Source: Thermoleptolyngbya sichuanensis A183
Lineage (GTDB): Bacteria; Cyanobacteriota; Cyanobacteriia; Elainellales; Elainellaceae
DNA: 64,000 bases
Assembly: GCF_013177315.1 (NCBI RefSeq)
Contig: NZ_CP053661.1
Span: 992,001-1,056,000 of the forward strand
Direction of reading: 5' to 3'
A model generated the notes under the pieces. That model made no database searches. It saw only the letters and a list, made by a program, of their open reading frames with translations, and had not been told where the DNA came from. Both the position numbers and the translations under genes were made by a program. Position 1 is the first letter of the stretch; every line of letters starts with the position of its first letter. Positions 9,076 through 17,900 of the stretch are shown in pieces.

Positions 9076-9846
9076 TCACAGTTGGAGAAACTGGAGCGGG
9101 TTGCTCATGGTTTTGGCGAAGCCCAAAATGGCGCGATCGCGATGTTCGTACAGTAATTCGCCCTGAGCGTCGAACAAAAACGTTGCGCCGCGCTGGGTGA
9201 GATAGGCGGCATCGGGCACGTAGGTCTTCCAGTGGCGCAGCACTTCGCCCATGTTTCGCAGGCGCAGGGTGGCTAGCTCAAACGGGCGCTGGAAGCCGCG
9301 ACCGCCTGCCCAGCGAAAGAAGGAACCTTTGAGGGGCGGCAAGGGAAACGCCTGAATTTCTTCGTCGTCGGCAATGAGCTGGGGCGCAGTGCGGTCGCCC
9401 CGATAGCCGCGAAACACCTCCGCCAGCGTGCCCGGACTGCCGATCCCCGCACACATCAGCATCAGGTTGAGCCAGCTATTTTGCGCGGGTGAGAGGACGG
9501 GGAGTTTCAGCGACAGGCCGCGATATAGCCCCAGCGCTTGGTGTAGCGATGCGTTGGGGTCGATGAACAGATGGTCGGCCGGAAAGTCGGTATACTCGCA
9601 GAATTTTTGCCCTGATGGGCGATCGCCAATACCCACCGCCCGCACCGCGATGCCCGCTGCCTGAAGCTGCGCCGCCTGCCGCCGAATCCACCAGGCATAT
9701 TCCAGGCTGTCAAAGTCGCCCAGTTGCGGCCAGATCAGCATGAGGATTTGTGAGGCAGCGCCGCAGTCCGCCAGAATTGGGGCGATCGCCCCGTCGCCGA
9801 CTCGCTCGCGGGTTGTTTGAGCTAGTAGAGAGTAGGGATTCATCAA
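9076..9846 (-). CDS. Peroxiredoxin-like (AhpC/TSA-related) family protein
   Basis: Protein of 256 residues with a thioredoxin-like fold of the cyanobacterial peroxiredoxin-like (AhpC/TSA-related) type. Visible signs are ASQILMLIWPQLGDFDSLEYAWW, the strand-helix segment AAQLQAAGIAVRAVGIG, FIDPNASLHQALGLYRG and the C-terminal RGATFLFDAQGELLYEHRD. The canonical peroxidatic CxxC or TxxC motif is not present at the usual place; the only nearby cysteine is in ILADCGAASQ. A redox activity is therefore uncertain. It starts with two consecutive ATG codons, and either is possible. It sits upstream of the OsmC-like gene on the same strand. Confidence 0.82.
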   Translation of the reverse strand: MMNPYSLLAQTTRERVGDGAIAPILADCGAASQILMLIWPQLGDFDSLEYAWWIRRQAAQLQAAGIAVRAVGIGDRPSGQKFCEYTDFPADHLFIDPNASLHQALGLYRGLSLKLPVLSPAQNSWLNLMLMCAGIGSPGTLAEVFRGYRGDRTAPQLIADDEEIQAFPLPPLKGSFFRWAGGRGFQRPFELATLRLRNMGEVLRHWKTYVPDAAYLTQRGATFLFDAQGELLYEHRDRAILGFAKTMSNPLQFLQL

Positions 9847-9982
9847 TCGTCAGAATGGAGCGTTGAACTCTTGGCGGCGCATTCCTGTCGCGTCCATCAG
9901 AGTCAAGCCGCTGCCAATTGCTGATCCCGGTCTTCGACCAACAGACTAGCCTGAAAACTCACCAGAAACCTGAGAGCCTGCC

Positions 9983-10657
9983 TCAGGATGCTCGGCGGTT
10001 GGACTGCGCGAAGCTGAATGCGCCCAAGGTCAATTGTCCGTCAAAGGTGTAGAAGGTGACGCGAGAAATCTGGCGGCCTGTCAGCGTCATTTCTAAATTT
10101 GGGGCGTGGCTGGAGTCGGAGCCTGCCAGGTTGGCGGCTGGGGTCTGCGTTTGGGCAACGGGGCGGTTATGCTCATCAAAAGCTGCCATCACCGTCGGGC
10201 GAGAGCTGGTGATGTGTCCGCTGACGCGCTGCACAGGCTGGTCAAAGGTTGCCTCTAGCCATCCGCCCTTGGGACAAGCCATCAACACCAGTTGCCCAGT
10301 GTGGGAGGGAAATGCTGGATTAGAGGGCACAAGGGCGACTGCATTGGCAAAGGTCACACCCAGATGATGAAACTGGGTGCTAACCGTTTCAAAGGTGTGC
10401 AGTTCGTCGAAATCTAGCTCAACGTCGTCTAGCGCGTCCTCAGAAACGGGCGATCGCGCGGCAGTTAGCTCAGACCCAGCCGCAACGCCGAGCGGGCGTG
10501 CTTCAAACGCAACAGCGCGAGCCACAGGCTCAAAAAAACTCGGCTCAACTAACTCAGACCCCGATCCAAAGTCCAGTTCAGCTTCAGCCTCTAATGGTGC
10601 AGATTCAGCATAGAAGGAAGATGAGGGGGCAACCGGAACATCAGGATACTCTTCCAT
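9983..10657 (-). CDS. Hypothetical protein with C-terminal beta-rich domain
   Basis: Protein of 224 residues from the ATG at 10657 (MEEYPDVPVAPSSS), which has a weak AGGGA upstream. An in-frame start at 10732 is possible. The first 100 residues are acidic, low in complexity and probably disordered. Residues about 105-215 look like a beta-sandwich domain: TVSTQFHHLGVTFANAVALV, then SRPTVMAAFDEHNRPVAQTQT, and finally ISRVTFYTFDGQLTLGAFSF. This pattern resembles small carbohydrate-binding or PEP-CTERM-type exported domains, but no sorting signal or signal peptide is visible. Function unknown. Confidence 0.72.
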   Translation of the reverse strand: MEEYPDVPVAPSSSFYAESAPLEAEAELDFGSGSELVEPSFFEPVARAVAFEARPLGVAAGSELTAARSPVSEDALDDVELDFDELHTFETVSTQFHHLGVTFANAVALVPSNPAFPSHTGQLVLMACPKGGWLEATFDQPVQRVSGHITSSRPTVMAAFDEHNRPVAQTQTPAANLAGSDSSHAPNLEMTLTGRQISRVTFYTFDGQLTLGAFSFAQSNRRAS

Positions 10658-11381
10658 AAGATTTTTCCCTGAAGAATTTTCTCGTTTACTCGGTCGAAGA
10701 TGCTGCCGAAACAAAGGCGCAATTGAAGGCAACTAAACCAAGATTGCTCAGGCAAACTCACGAACACTCAACGAACAGGGAGCCATCCACACACCCAGTT
10801 ACGAAGCTCAGAACGAGGCTCAGACAGAAATTACGAACGATTTAACAATTCCCAACAGCGTCGCTAGGCTAGTAGCTATCACGCCACTACAAGGCCTACA
10901 GGTCGCCTTATCGGAATAGATTGCTCCGCCCAACTATCTTCATGAAATCAGGTTCAAAGACTGCCTCGCATGAAGCCAAAATAAACTCCAATCTTGAGCA
11001 GGACCCATAGCCCCGTTTAGGCAATCTTGGGCAAGCGAAATCCAATCCCGATATACCTAGTCCATCCTCAAAACACGTTAAGTATCCGTAAATATGTCAC
11101 CAACTTCATGAAGGCTTTAAGTTTTGCAAGGCTAGCTCATGGTTTCTTTACACATAACAATCGGACACTGCTGGAATTTCGTCAATAGGGATCGCAGCTA
11201 TCTTTGCAGTCATCTGGGTTAGTGCATCTTTCCGTGATTTCTCTGCTCTCAGTAGCTTCTTCAATTTTCAAACATTCTTCACTGAGATTACGTATCACAG
11301 GTATCTCTCCTCCTATTCCCCTATAACCCATAGCCATCCGTCTGCCTTCTGTCACTCCTCCTCGTCAAATTCCCCAGTCCC
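10658..11381. other. Long intergenic region, no gene recognised
   Basis: This 724-bp stretch separates two divergent genes (9983-10657 minus and 11382-12497 plus), so it must contain both promoters. It is less GC-rich than the genes on either side and has no HIP1 octamer. I see no tRNA, riboswitch or repeat-family copy in it. Confidence 0.5.
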
Positions 11382-12497
11382 ATGCCAAACTTTTTTTACA
11401 TCGCTGCGATCGCCTCCACCCTGCTCCTGCTAGAGGGCTGCCGCTGGGATAGTGCTTCTCGTTCTCGCAGTCCTGAAAATCTTGCTCTGACCCCTGTTTT
11501 GTCTTCTGACTCTGCCATGACCGATTCCCAAACCCTAGCCCAATCTGATGCGGAGCTTTCCTTTGACCAGGCTGCCGATTTTTCTGAAGGGCTAGCGATG
11601 GTGCGCCGGGGCGATCGCCTCCTGTTTATCGACCTGACGGGCAACGTGGCGATCGCTGTCGATCCCAACATGGACGGAGCGGCCGACTTTTCCGAAGACC
11701 TGGCGCTGGTCAAGGCAAACGGGGTCTATGGCTATATGAATCGGGCGGGTGAAGTCATCGTTCCGCCGCAATATCTGGGCGCGGCCTCTTTTTCGGGCGG
11801 GCTGGCGGCGATTCGCGCTGGCACGCGCTACGGCTATATCAATCCCGCCGGAGAGGTCGCCATCGAGCCGCAGTTTGACCTGGCAGGGAGCTTTGCCGAA
11901 GGGCTGGCGGCGGTGAAACTGGGCGATCGCTACGGGTTTATTGCACCGACGGGCAAACTGGTCATCGATCCCCAGTTTGAAGATGCATGGCGACTGTCTC
12001 AGGGGCGGGCGGCAGTGCGGCAGGGCGGCCGCTGGGGCTATATTGACCCGACTGGAGCGCTCGTCATCGATCCCCAGTTTGATGGGGCGTTTCGGTTTGC
12101 AGACGGGCGGGCGCGGGTGCGGCAGGGCGGCGACTGGGGCTTTATCGACTTGCAGGGCAATCTGGCGATCGCCCCCCAGTTCAGCTTTGCGTCGGACTTT
12201 GCTGAAGGGCGGGCAGCGGTGCTGGTGGGTGCGAAATGGGGTTACGTAGATCGCCAGGGACAGATGGCGATCGCCCCCCAGTTTGACTATGCCGCCGACT
12301 TTTCCGAGGGGTTGGCCGCCGTCAAACAAGGCAACCGCTACGGCTATATCAACCCCACCGGAACCTGGGTCATCGCCCCCCAATTTGACGATGCTGCTGC
12401 CTTTTCAGAGGGCTGGGCCCGCGTCAAGCTCGGCAACCAGTGGCGCTACGTTAATCGCCAGGGACAGTTCCTCAAGGCATCGCCGCTGCTGCGATAG
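11382..12497 (+). CDS. WG-repeat lipoprotein
   Basis: Protein of 371 residues beginning with a lipoprotein signal. The hydrophobic stretch IAAIASTLLLLEGC places the lipidated cysteine at position 20. The rest consists of about nine WG-type repeats of roughly 40 residues. Each has the pattern F-x-E/D-G-x-A-x-V, then W/Y-G-Y/F-I-D/N-x-x-G, then V/A-I-x-P-Q-F, for example RWGYIDPTGALVIDPQF. The last unit is degenerate (QWRYVNRQGQFLKAS). WG-repeat proteins are common surface or envelope proteins whose partners are mostly unknown. The first unit lacks the tryptophan or tyrosine before glycine. Confidence 0.9.
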   Translation: MPNFFYIAAIASTLLLLEGCRWDSASRSRSPENLALTPVLSSDSAMTDSQTLAQSDAELSFDQAADFSEGLAMVRRGDRLLFIDLTGNVAIAVDPNMDGAADFSEDLALVKANGVYGYMNRAGEVIVPPQYLGAASFSGGLAAIRAGTRYGYINPAGEVAIEPQFDLAGSFAEGLAAVKLGDRYGFIAPTGKLVIDPQFEDAWRLSQGRAAVRQGGRWGYIDPTGALVIDPQFDGAFRFADGRARVRQGGDWGFIDLQGNLAIAPQFSFASDFAEGRAAVLVGAKWGYVDRQGQMAIAPQFDYAADFSEGLAAVKQGNRYGYINPTGTWVIAPQFDDAAAFSEGWARVKLGNQWRYVNRQGQFLKASPLLR

Positions 12498-12613
12498 CGG
12501 CCGGCCCCTCGCTTCAGATGCGCTCGTTCTAGGCGCACTCGTTCCAGACGTGACAATCCATTGCAAACTCTTTTCAAGACTCAGGCCAGCCTGCAAGTCT
12601 AATAGTCACACTT

Positions 12614-12703
12614 AGGACTGACACAGTTGGACAATTTCCTGCGGGCGCAGCCTGTAAGAAATTGTCCAAAGTTTAGACATCTTATCGTAAGTGCGTAAGT
12701 CCT
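12614..12703 (+). repeat. 90-bp inverted-repeat element, copy D
   Basis: The ends are AGGACTGACACA and TGCGTAAGTCCT. The outer hairpin pairs are kept (GGACAATTTC / GAAATTGTCC), while the inner stem has several mismatches (CTGCGGGC against GCCTGTAA). This is the most decayed forward copy, yet it is still exactly 90 bp. It lies between the WG-repeat gene and the thioredoxin-fold gene. Confidence 0.8.
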
Positions 12704-12750
12704 GACACTACCAGTCACACGTTTCGTATCAGCATTTGGTGAACCCCGCT

Positions 12751-13068
12751 ATGAATCCCACTGTGATTAAGTTCTCCTCCGAAGACTGCGGCCTCTGCCA
12801 CAAAATGTCGTTCTATGACCAGAAAGTGGCAGCCGAACTGGGGCTAGAGTTTGTCGATGTAAAAATGCAGGACACCGCCACCTACCGCAAGTACCGCAAG
12901 ATCCTCCTGGCGCAATATCCCGATAAAGAAGGCATGGGCTGGCCGACTTATATCATTTGCCAGGAGCCGGAAAGCGACTTCAAAATTTTGGGTGAAGTCA
13001 AAGGCGCACATCCCAAAGGCGAGTTTCGCGAACGGCTCCAGGAGATTGTGGCGGCGGCGGCAACCTGA
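12751..13068 (+). CDS. Thioredoxin-fold protein with CxxC motif
   Basis: Small protein of 105 residues from the ATG at 12751 (MNPTVIKFSSEDC). A TTG 15 bases upstream would add five residues. The active-site-like motif CGLC lies at residues 13-16, followed by HKMSFYDQKVAAELGLEFVDV. A cis-proline segment, GWPTYIICQ, comes later. This is the layout of a thioredoxin- or glutaredoxin-like disulfide protein. The sequence between the motif and the cis-proline is longer than in classical thioredoxin. The redox partner is unknown. Confidence 0.85.
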   Translation: MNPTVIKFSSEDCGLCHKMSFYDQKVAAELGLEFVDVKMQDTATYRKYRKILLAQYPDKEGMGWPTYIICQEPESDFKILGEVKGAHPKGEFRERLQEIVAAAAT

Positions 13069-13253
13069 ACCGGCCAAACCGCCACAGGCTGGACAATCCG
13101 CAGCAGGACGGTCGAACCCAACCGAATCATCCCCTAGATGGGAATACTTGAGGTAACTTAGGTAAGGGCTTTCACGCCCTCTATCTCGCCCTCCATGCTG
13201 AGCGTTTTCAGCAAGCGTCTCCAGCGACTTCTACCCCTGCACCTCCGGATTTA

Positions 13254-14081
13254 ATGAACATTCTCACCGACCTCCTCCCGCAAGCCATCAACTCGCCCCG
13301 CGTCCGCAAGCAAAGCCGCAGCGTTGAGATCAAGTCCGCCCGCGAAATCGAAATCATGCGTCAGGCTTCTCGGATCGTGGCGACGGTGCTGAAGGAAGTC
13401 TCGGAGATAGTGCAGCCAGGAATGACGACGGCCGATCTAGATGCCTATGCCGAGAAGCGCATTCGGGACATGGGCGCAACGCCGAGTTTCAAAGGCTATC
13501 ACGGGTTTCCAGGGTCTATTTGCGCCTGTATTAATAATGAAGTCGTGCATGGCATTCCCAGTCGCCGCAAAACGATCCGCCAAGGCGATGTGCTGAAGGT
13601 AGACACGGGCGCATATTTCGAAGGCTTTCATGGCGATTCTTGCATCACGATTGGCGTGGGCAAGGTAACACCCGCCGCCGAAAAGCTGATTCGGGTCGCC
13701 GAAGAAGCCCTCTACAAAGGCATTGAACAGGTCAAAGCTGGGGCCTTTTTGCTCGACTTGGCGGGCGCGATTGAAGATCACGTCAAGGCCAATGGCTTTA
13801 GCGTGGTGGAAGATTACACGGGGCACGGCGTAGGGCGCAATCTGCATGAAGAGCCGTCAGTGTTCAATTTCCGCACGCACCAGATGCCGAATGTGAAGCT
13901 GCGGGCGGGCATGACGCTGGCGATCGAGCCGATTGTGAATGCTGGGTCAAAGCTGACGCGGGTGCTGGGCGATCGCTGGACGGTGGTGACGTGCGATCGC
14001 GCTCTATCCGCCCAGTTCGAGCATACGGTGCTGGTGACGGAAACAGGCTACGAAATCCTGACCGACCGCAATTTGGTATAG
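13254..14081 (+). CDS. map: Methionine aminopeptidase, type I
   Basis: Removes the initiator methionine from new proteins, 275 residues. The five metal ligands of the family are visible: Asp in [16 protein letters not shown] (two aspartates), His in [11 protein letters not shown], Glu in [11 protein letters not shown] and Glu in [10 protein letters not shown]. The catalytic-domain histidine segment [19 protein letters not shown] is also intact. The first 20 residues form a short extension before the usual start of the domain ([17 protein letters not shown]), so a slightly later start cannot be excluded, although no better start codon is seen. Downstream lie the psbH terminator and psbH in convergent orientation. 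Confidence 0.97.
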   Translation: MNILTDLLPQAINSPRVRKQSRSVEIKSAREIEIMRQASRIVATVLKEVSEIVQPGMTTADLDAYAEKRIRDMGATPSFKGYHGFPGSICACINNEVVHGIPSRRKTIRQGDVLKVDTGAYFEGFHGDSCITIGVGKVTPAAEKLIRVAEEALYKGIEQVKAGAFLLDLAGAIEDHVKANGFSVVEDYTGHGVGRNLHEEPSVFNFRTHQMPNVKLRAGMTLAIEPIVNAGSKLTRVLGDRWTVVTCDRALSAQFEHTVLVTETGYEILTDRNLV

Positions 14082-14154
14082 CGCAGCAGATGACTGCATT
14101 GCAGCGCTTGAGGTGCCCAGGACGAGCCATCAGCTAAAAACCATCAAATAAACA

Positions 14155-14187
14155 TAAAAAAAAGCCCTGGCATGACCGGGGCTTTCT
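14155..14187 (-). terminator. Rho-independent terminator after psbH
   Basis: A GC-rich hairpin, AAAGCCCCGG paired with CCAGGGCTTT around a short loop, is read on the minus strand. It is followed by a run of T residues. It is placed 24 bp past the psbH stop codon and could also stop transcripts coming from map. Confidence 0.85.
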
Positions 14188-14210
14188 CATAATCGAGCGT
14201 GATCCTAAAA

Positions 14211-14414
14211 CTAGCCGCCGAGGCTGCGCCAGTCCACATTCACATCTTCCAAAATCAGCGAGGAATTGTAGATCTGCAAAATAATCAGCAGAAATACGAG
14301 AAACAGCGCCATGAAAACTCCCATCAGCGGGGTTGTGCCCCAACCGGGAGCCACCTTACCGTATTCAGCGTTTAAGGGGCGAAGGATATCTCCCAAGCGA
14401 GTGCGTTGTGCCAT
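14211..14414 (-). CDS. psbH: Photosystem II reaction centre protein H
   Basis: PsbH is a single-span thylakoid membrane subunit of photosystem II near CP47, needed for stable assembly. The protein has 67 residues: an N-terminal stromal part [20 protein letters not shown], the membrane helix [18 protein letters not shown] near residues 31-48, and a short lumenal tail. Length and sequence match the family throughout. It diverges from psbN, which begins 79 bp away, the conserved cyanobacterial and plastid arrangement. A strong terminator follows. Confidence 0.98.
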   Translation of the reverse strand: MAQRTRLGDILRPLNAEYGKVAPGWGTTPLMGVFMALFLVFLLIILQIYNSSLILEDVNVDWRSLGG

Positions 14415-14492
14415 GGGTTACCTGCAAGCAATCGTTAAATTTAACTTTATGTAATATTCTAGGGGAATGTGACTCATAAATTAGATCGACTC

Positions 14493-14624
14493 ATGGACTC
14501 TGCAACAGTTCTTAGTATTTCCGTTACCGCGATCCTGATCGGCATCACCGGAGCCGCGATCTACACCTCCTTTGGCCCGCCGTCTAAGCAGTTGGACGAT
14601 CCCTTTGAAGACCACGAAGATTAG
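14493..14624 (+). CDS. psbN: Photosystem II assembly protein PsbN
   Basis: Protein of 43 residues starting at ATG 14493 with MDSATVLSISVTAILIGITG, a single N-terminal membrane helix, then YTSFGPPSKQLDDPFEDHED. The FGPPS and D-D-P-F-E-D-H segments are diagnostic of PsbN, a thylakoid protein needed for assembly or repair of photosystem II rather than a subunit of it. It is divergent from psbH, as is usual. The stop codon TAG ends at 14624, exactly where a 163-bp mobile element begins. Confidence 0.96.
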   Translation: MDSATVLSISVTAILIGITGAAIYTSFGPPSKQLDDPFEDHED

Positions 14625-14787
14625 GGCACTAATATACTTCACGCAGTAATTTCAGCCCTCACCCTAAATCCCTCTCCCAGAGCGGAAGAGGGACTTCAAG
14701 CCTGTATCTGGCTCCCCTTCTCCCCGCTTGGGAGAAGGGGGTGGGGGATGAGGGCAGTGAGTTTGCTGTTTCAAGTATGTCAGTGCC
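14625..14787. mobile_element. 163-bp miniature inverted-repeat element, copy 1
   Basis: The ends GGCACTAATATACTTCA and TCAAGTATGTCAGTGCC are imperfect inverted repeats. The inside contains a C/T-rich hairpin region (CTCCCCTTCTCCCC ... GGGAGAAGGGGG). AAGATTAG precedes it and AAGATTAA follows, which is an 8-bp target-site duplication with one change. It has no coding capacity. A second full copy lies at 33859-34021 and a fragment at 29651-29700. Confidence 0.85.
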
Positions 14788-14792
14788 AAGAT

Positions 14793-14936
14793 TAAGAGCT
14801 AATTTGTAAAGGAGCCTGAAAGCCTTGTTAATCAAGGATTTCCGAGAAACCGCTTTTCCTGGGCAAACATGACCTCAAAGCCACACATGCCAAGAGTTTC
14901 AGGCTTCTTAAGATTTGCTTCATAAATTAGCTCTAA
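14793..14936. mobile_element. 144-bp miniature inverted-repeat element, copy 1
   Basis: The element is bounded by TAAGAGCTAATTT and AAATTAGCTCTAA, which are inverted repeats. By eye it is identical, base for base, to the copy at 59038-59181. There is no coding capacity. Its right end overlaps the alpha-mannosidase gene and supplies that gene's stop codon (14933-14935). It begins five bases after the end of the 163-bp element, so the two elements form one block between psbN and the mannosidase. Confidence 0.88.
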
Positions 14937-17900
14937 GGCTTGGGCGCAGGCTGGAGCGTCAGGCGGAGGGTAAGAACCTGCCACGGCTGGAGGGCGATCG
15001 CCCCTCTTTCATTCTCTACGGCATTGGCATCTGCTAGCAGATTGGCATTTTCTAGCAGATTTGTGGGGACGGCGCGAACCACCTGGGCGATCGCCCGTTG
15101 TTCTGGAGAGCCACCTCCTGGAGAGCCACCTCCTAAAAAGCGAATTTCTCCTGACGCTCCCTGCGACTCGTAGCACCGCATAATCCAGTCTCCGGAGCCG
15201 TCTTCAGCAGGCTTGAGGGCGCTCACCACGGCTGAGCCAGCGTCGAGGTGGAGCAGCGAACCCACAGGCGGCAATGCAGCCTGGGAAGGCGTGGCGGTTG
15301 CCGGGTCAACGACGCGCACCCGCAAAGGCTGGTTTTGCTCGTAGCCGTGCTGCACCGTTTCTGCCGCCTGCCAGCAGCCGGCGTGGGGATACAGCGCGTA
15401 GGTGAATTCATGATGCCCCAAATCGGCAGCGGGGTTCGGCCACGCTGCGCCGCGCAGCAGCGTTAGGCGAATTTGGCTAGGGCGACTGTCGTAGCCATGC
15501 TTGCTGTCGTTGAGCAGGCTCACGCCATAGGGAACGGCCTCCGACGCATCGGAACTGGTCAGGTCGGCCCAGCGCAGGGCAGGCACTTCCCACTGAGCCG
15601 CCTCGACAGAATTCTTCGGCTGGGTGGGTCGCTGGATCACGCCCCCTGGAATTTCGCAGGTCAGGAAATCGGCCGTTAGGTTTAGCGGAAACGCCGCTTT
15701 CACCAGGACGTGTCGCTCTTGCCAATCGACCCAGGTACGGATTTGCAGCAGTGGCGACCCGGTTTGCAACTCGTAGCGCTGGCGAAATGTAGACCGACCG
15801 AGCGATCGCACGATCTCCACTGTCTGGGCGATCGCCCCATTGTTCACCCAGCGAATCGCCTCAAGCTGCGGCGGCGGCAAGGGATAGCTTTCGTAGGCTG
15901 GGTCGATATTCCACGCATCCCAATATTGCCCACCATCTTGAAACGCCTGAAGCTGATTGCCCGGCCCCGCCAGCACCTCCCGCTGCTGCGCCTTATCGAA
16001 CACGCTAGCCAGATTGCCCGTAGCCGGGTCAACTGCCACCCGCAGAAACTCATTTTCCAGAACGAAGGAAGCCGTCGGCTGGAGCGGCTCCGCAGCCAAA
16101 GAGTCCCCCTCAACTGGGCACAGCCAGAAGCAGGCATAGCCCAGCGCAGAAACGGCTTCGGCCCGAAACGCAATCTCCCAATGCTCGTCGTCATCCGCCT
16201 CCAGCACCCACTGAGCAGCGATCGCCCGTCCGTCCAGCCCGCGAACCTCCCAGTTCAATTTTCGATTTTCGATTTTCGATTTTCGATGTTCTTGACCCTC
16301 CATTTTTCGTTTTTCGTTTTTCGTTCTTCGTTCTTCCCCCCCCACTCGCACCACCGCCGAGCGTGACCAGTTTAGCGGGTTAAACACCAGCACCGCCCTG
16401 GCCTGGGAATGGGGCGCGGGCGGTAGGGCAATGTAACGGGCGATCGCCCCCAGCGCTGCATCAATCGCGTCTTTGGCGCATTCTGCCGCCGCCGCCCACT
16501 CTCGATTGGCCTCTGCGTACACATCAGGAATCGCCGATCCCGGCAAAATATCGTGAAACTGGTTAAACAGCACCTTTTTCCACGCAGTTTCCAGGGCTGT
16601 TGCAGGGTAGGGCAGTCCTAGGGCCAGCGTCGTCATGGCTGACCACAGTTCCGCTTCGGAGAGCAGCGCCTCACAGCAGCGGTTCCACCGTTTTTGGTCG
16701 GCATGGGTGGTGTAGCAGCCCCGATGGAATTCGAGGTAGAGATCGGTCTGCCAGCAGGGGGGTTGGGGCGTTGGGGGGTTGACGTTGACACTGGGATCAT
16801 CCCATTCCCGCAGCGCTTCTAGGTAGGATTGTGCCGTGGAAAACTGGAGGCGCGGGAAGAAGGGCGATCGCCCCCAGCGCTGGGCCAGGTGCAGCATATC
16901 GCGGGTAGGGCCGCCGCCGTGGTCGCCCACGCCAATCAGCCAGAGGGCATGGGGATAGCCCGTTTTTTGCTCGAACTGGGTGGCGTAGCGGGCCATCTTG
17001 AGTGGGTCGAAGCCTTCGCCGATGGGGGCAGAGTGCAGGCTAAAAATGCGGCTGCCGTCGGGCCCTTCCCACCAAAAGGCTTCGTGGGGAAATTCGTTGG
17101 TGTCGTTCCAGCGGAGCTTTTGCGTAACGAAGAATTCCACACCGCCCTGGCGCAAGAACTGGGGCAATTGCCAGCAAAAGCCAAAGGTGTCGGGCAGCCA
17201 GGCGATCGCGCTGATGCGCCCAAATGTTTCCTGCACATAGCGCTGGCCGTAGAGAATCTGGCGGGCGATCGACTCGGCGCTGATCAGGTTCAATTCCGGC
17301 TCCACCCACAGCCCAGCGGCCACCTCCCAGCGCCCTGCCGCCACCTGCGCCCGAATTGCCTCAAACAGTGCCGGACGGTTCGTTTCCATCCAGGCATAGA
17401 GCGCGGGCGAAGAGTGGGTAAAGATCAGGTCTGGAAACTCCGCCTGGAGACTCAACACCGACTTGAACGTGCGCTCGGCCGCGTCCCAGGTTTCCGCCAC
17501 GGGCCACAGCCAGGCCAGATCCAGGTGCGCGTGTCCCAACAGGGAAATCTGCCGCTGCCGAATCCACTCGCCAAAGGGCAACAGGCGCTGCCGCAGGTCG
17601 CAGAGCGCTTGGTCAAAGGCGGCTCGGTTGGCAAGCTGGCTCCAGTCGAGCGGGGCTACGGCGGCCGCCAGGTCTCCTAGCTGCGCTGGTGCAAAGGTTT
17701 CGACGTAGTGCTGCACGACATCCAGCTCGTCTGCCACAAATCCCGGCTCTGGGCAAGGCTCCAGTCCATACTGGGGGCGCTCGTAAATACAGTGCGATCG
17801 CACTAGGGCCCCGTCGTCATGCCCCGGACTGACCAGCCGCAGCGCCACCGGAATCCGCTCTCCTGGCAGCACCTGCTCCCGCAGCACGACCCGCGCCGAG

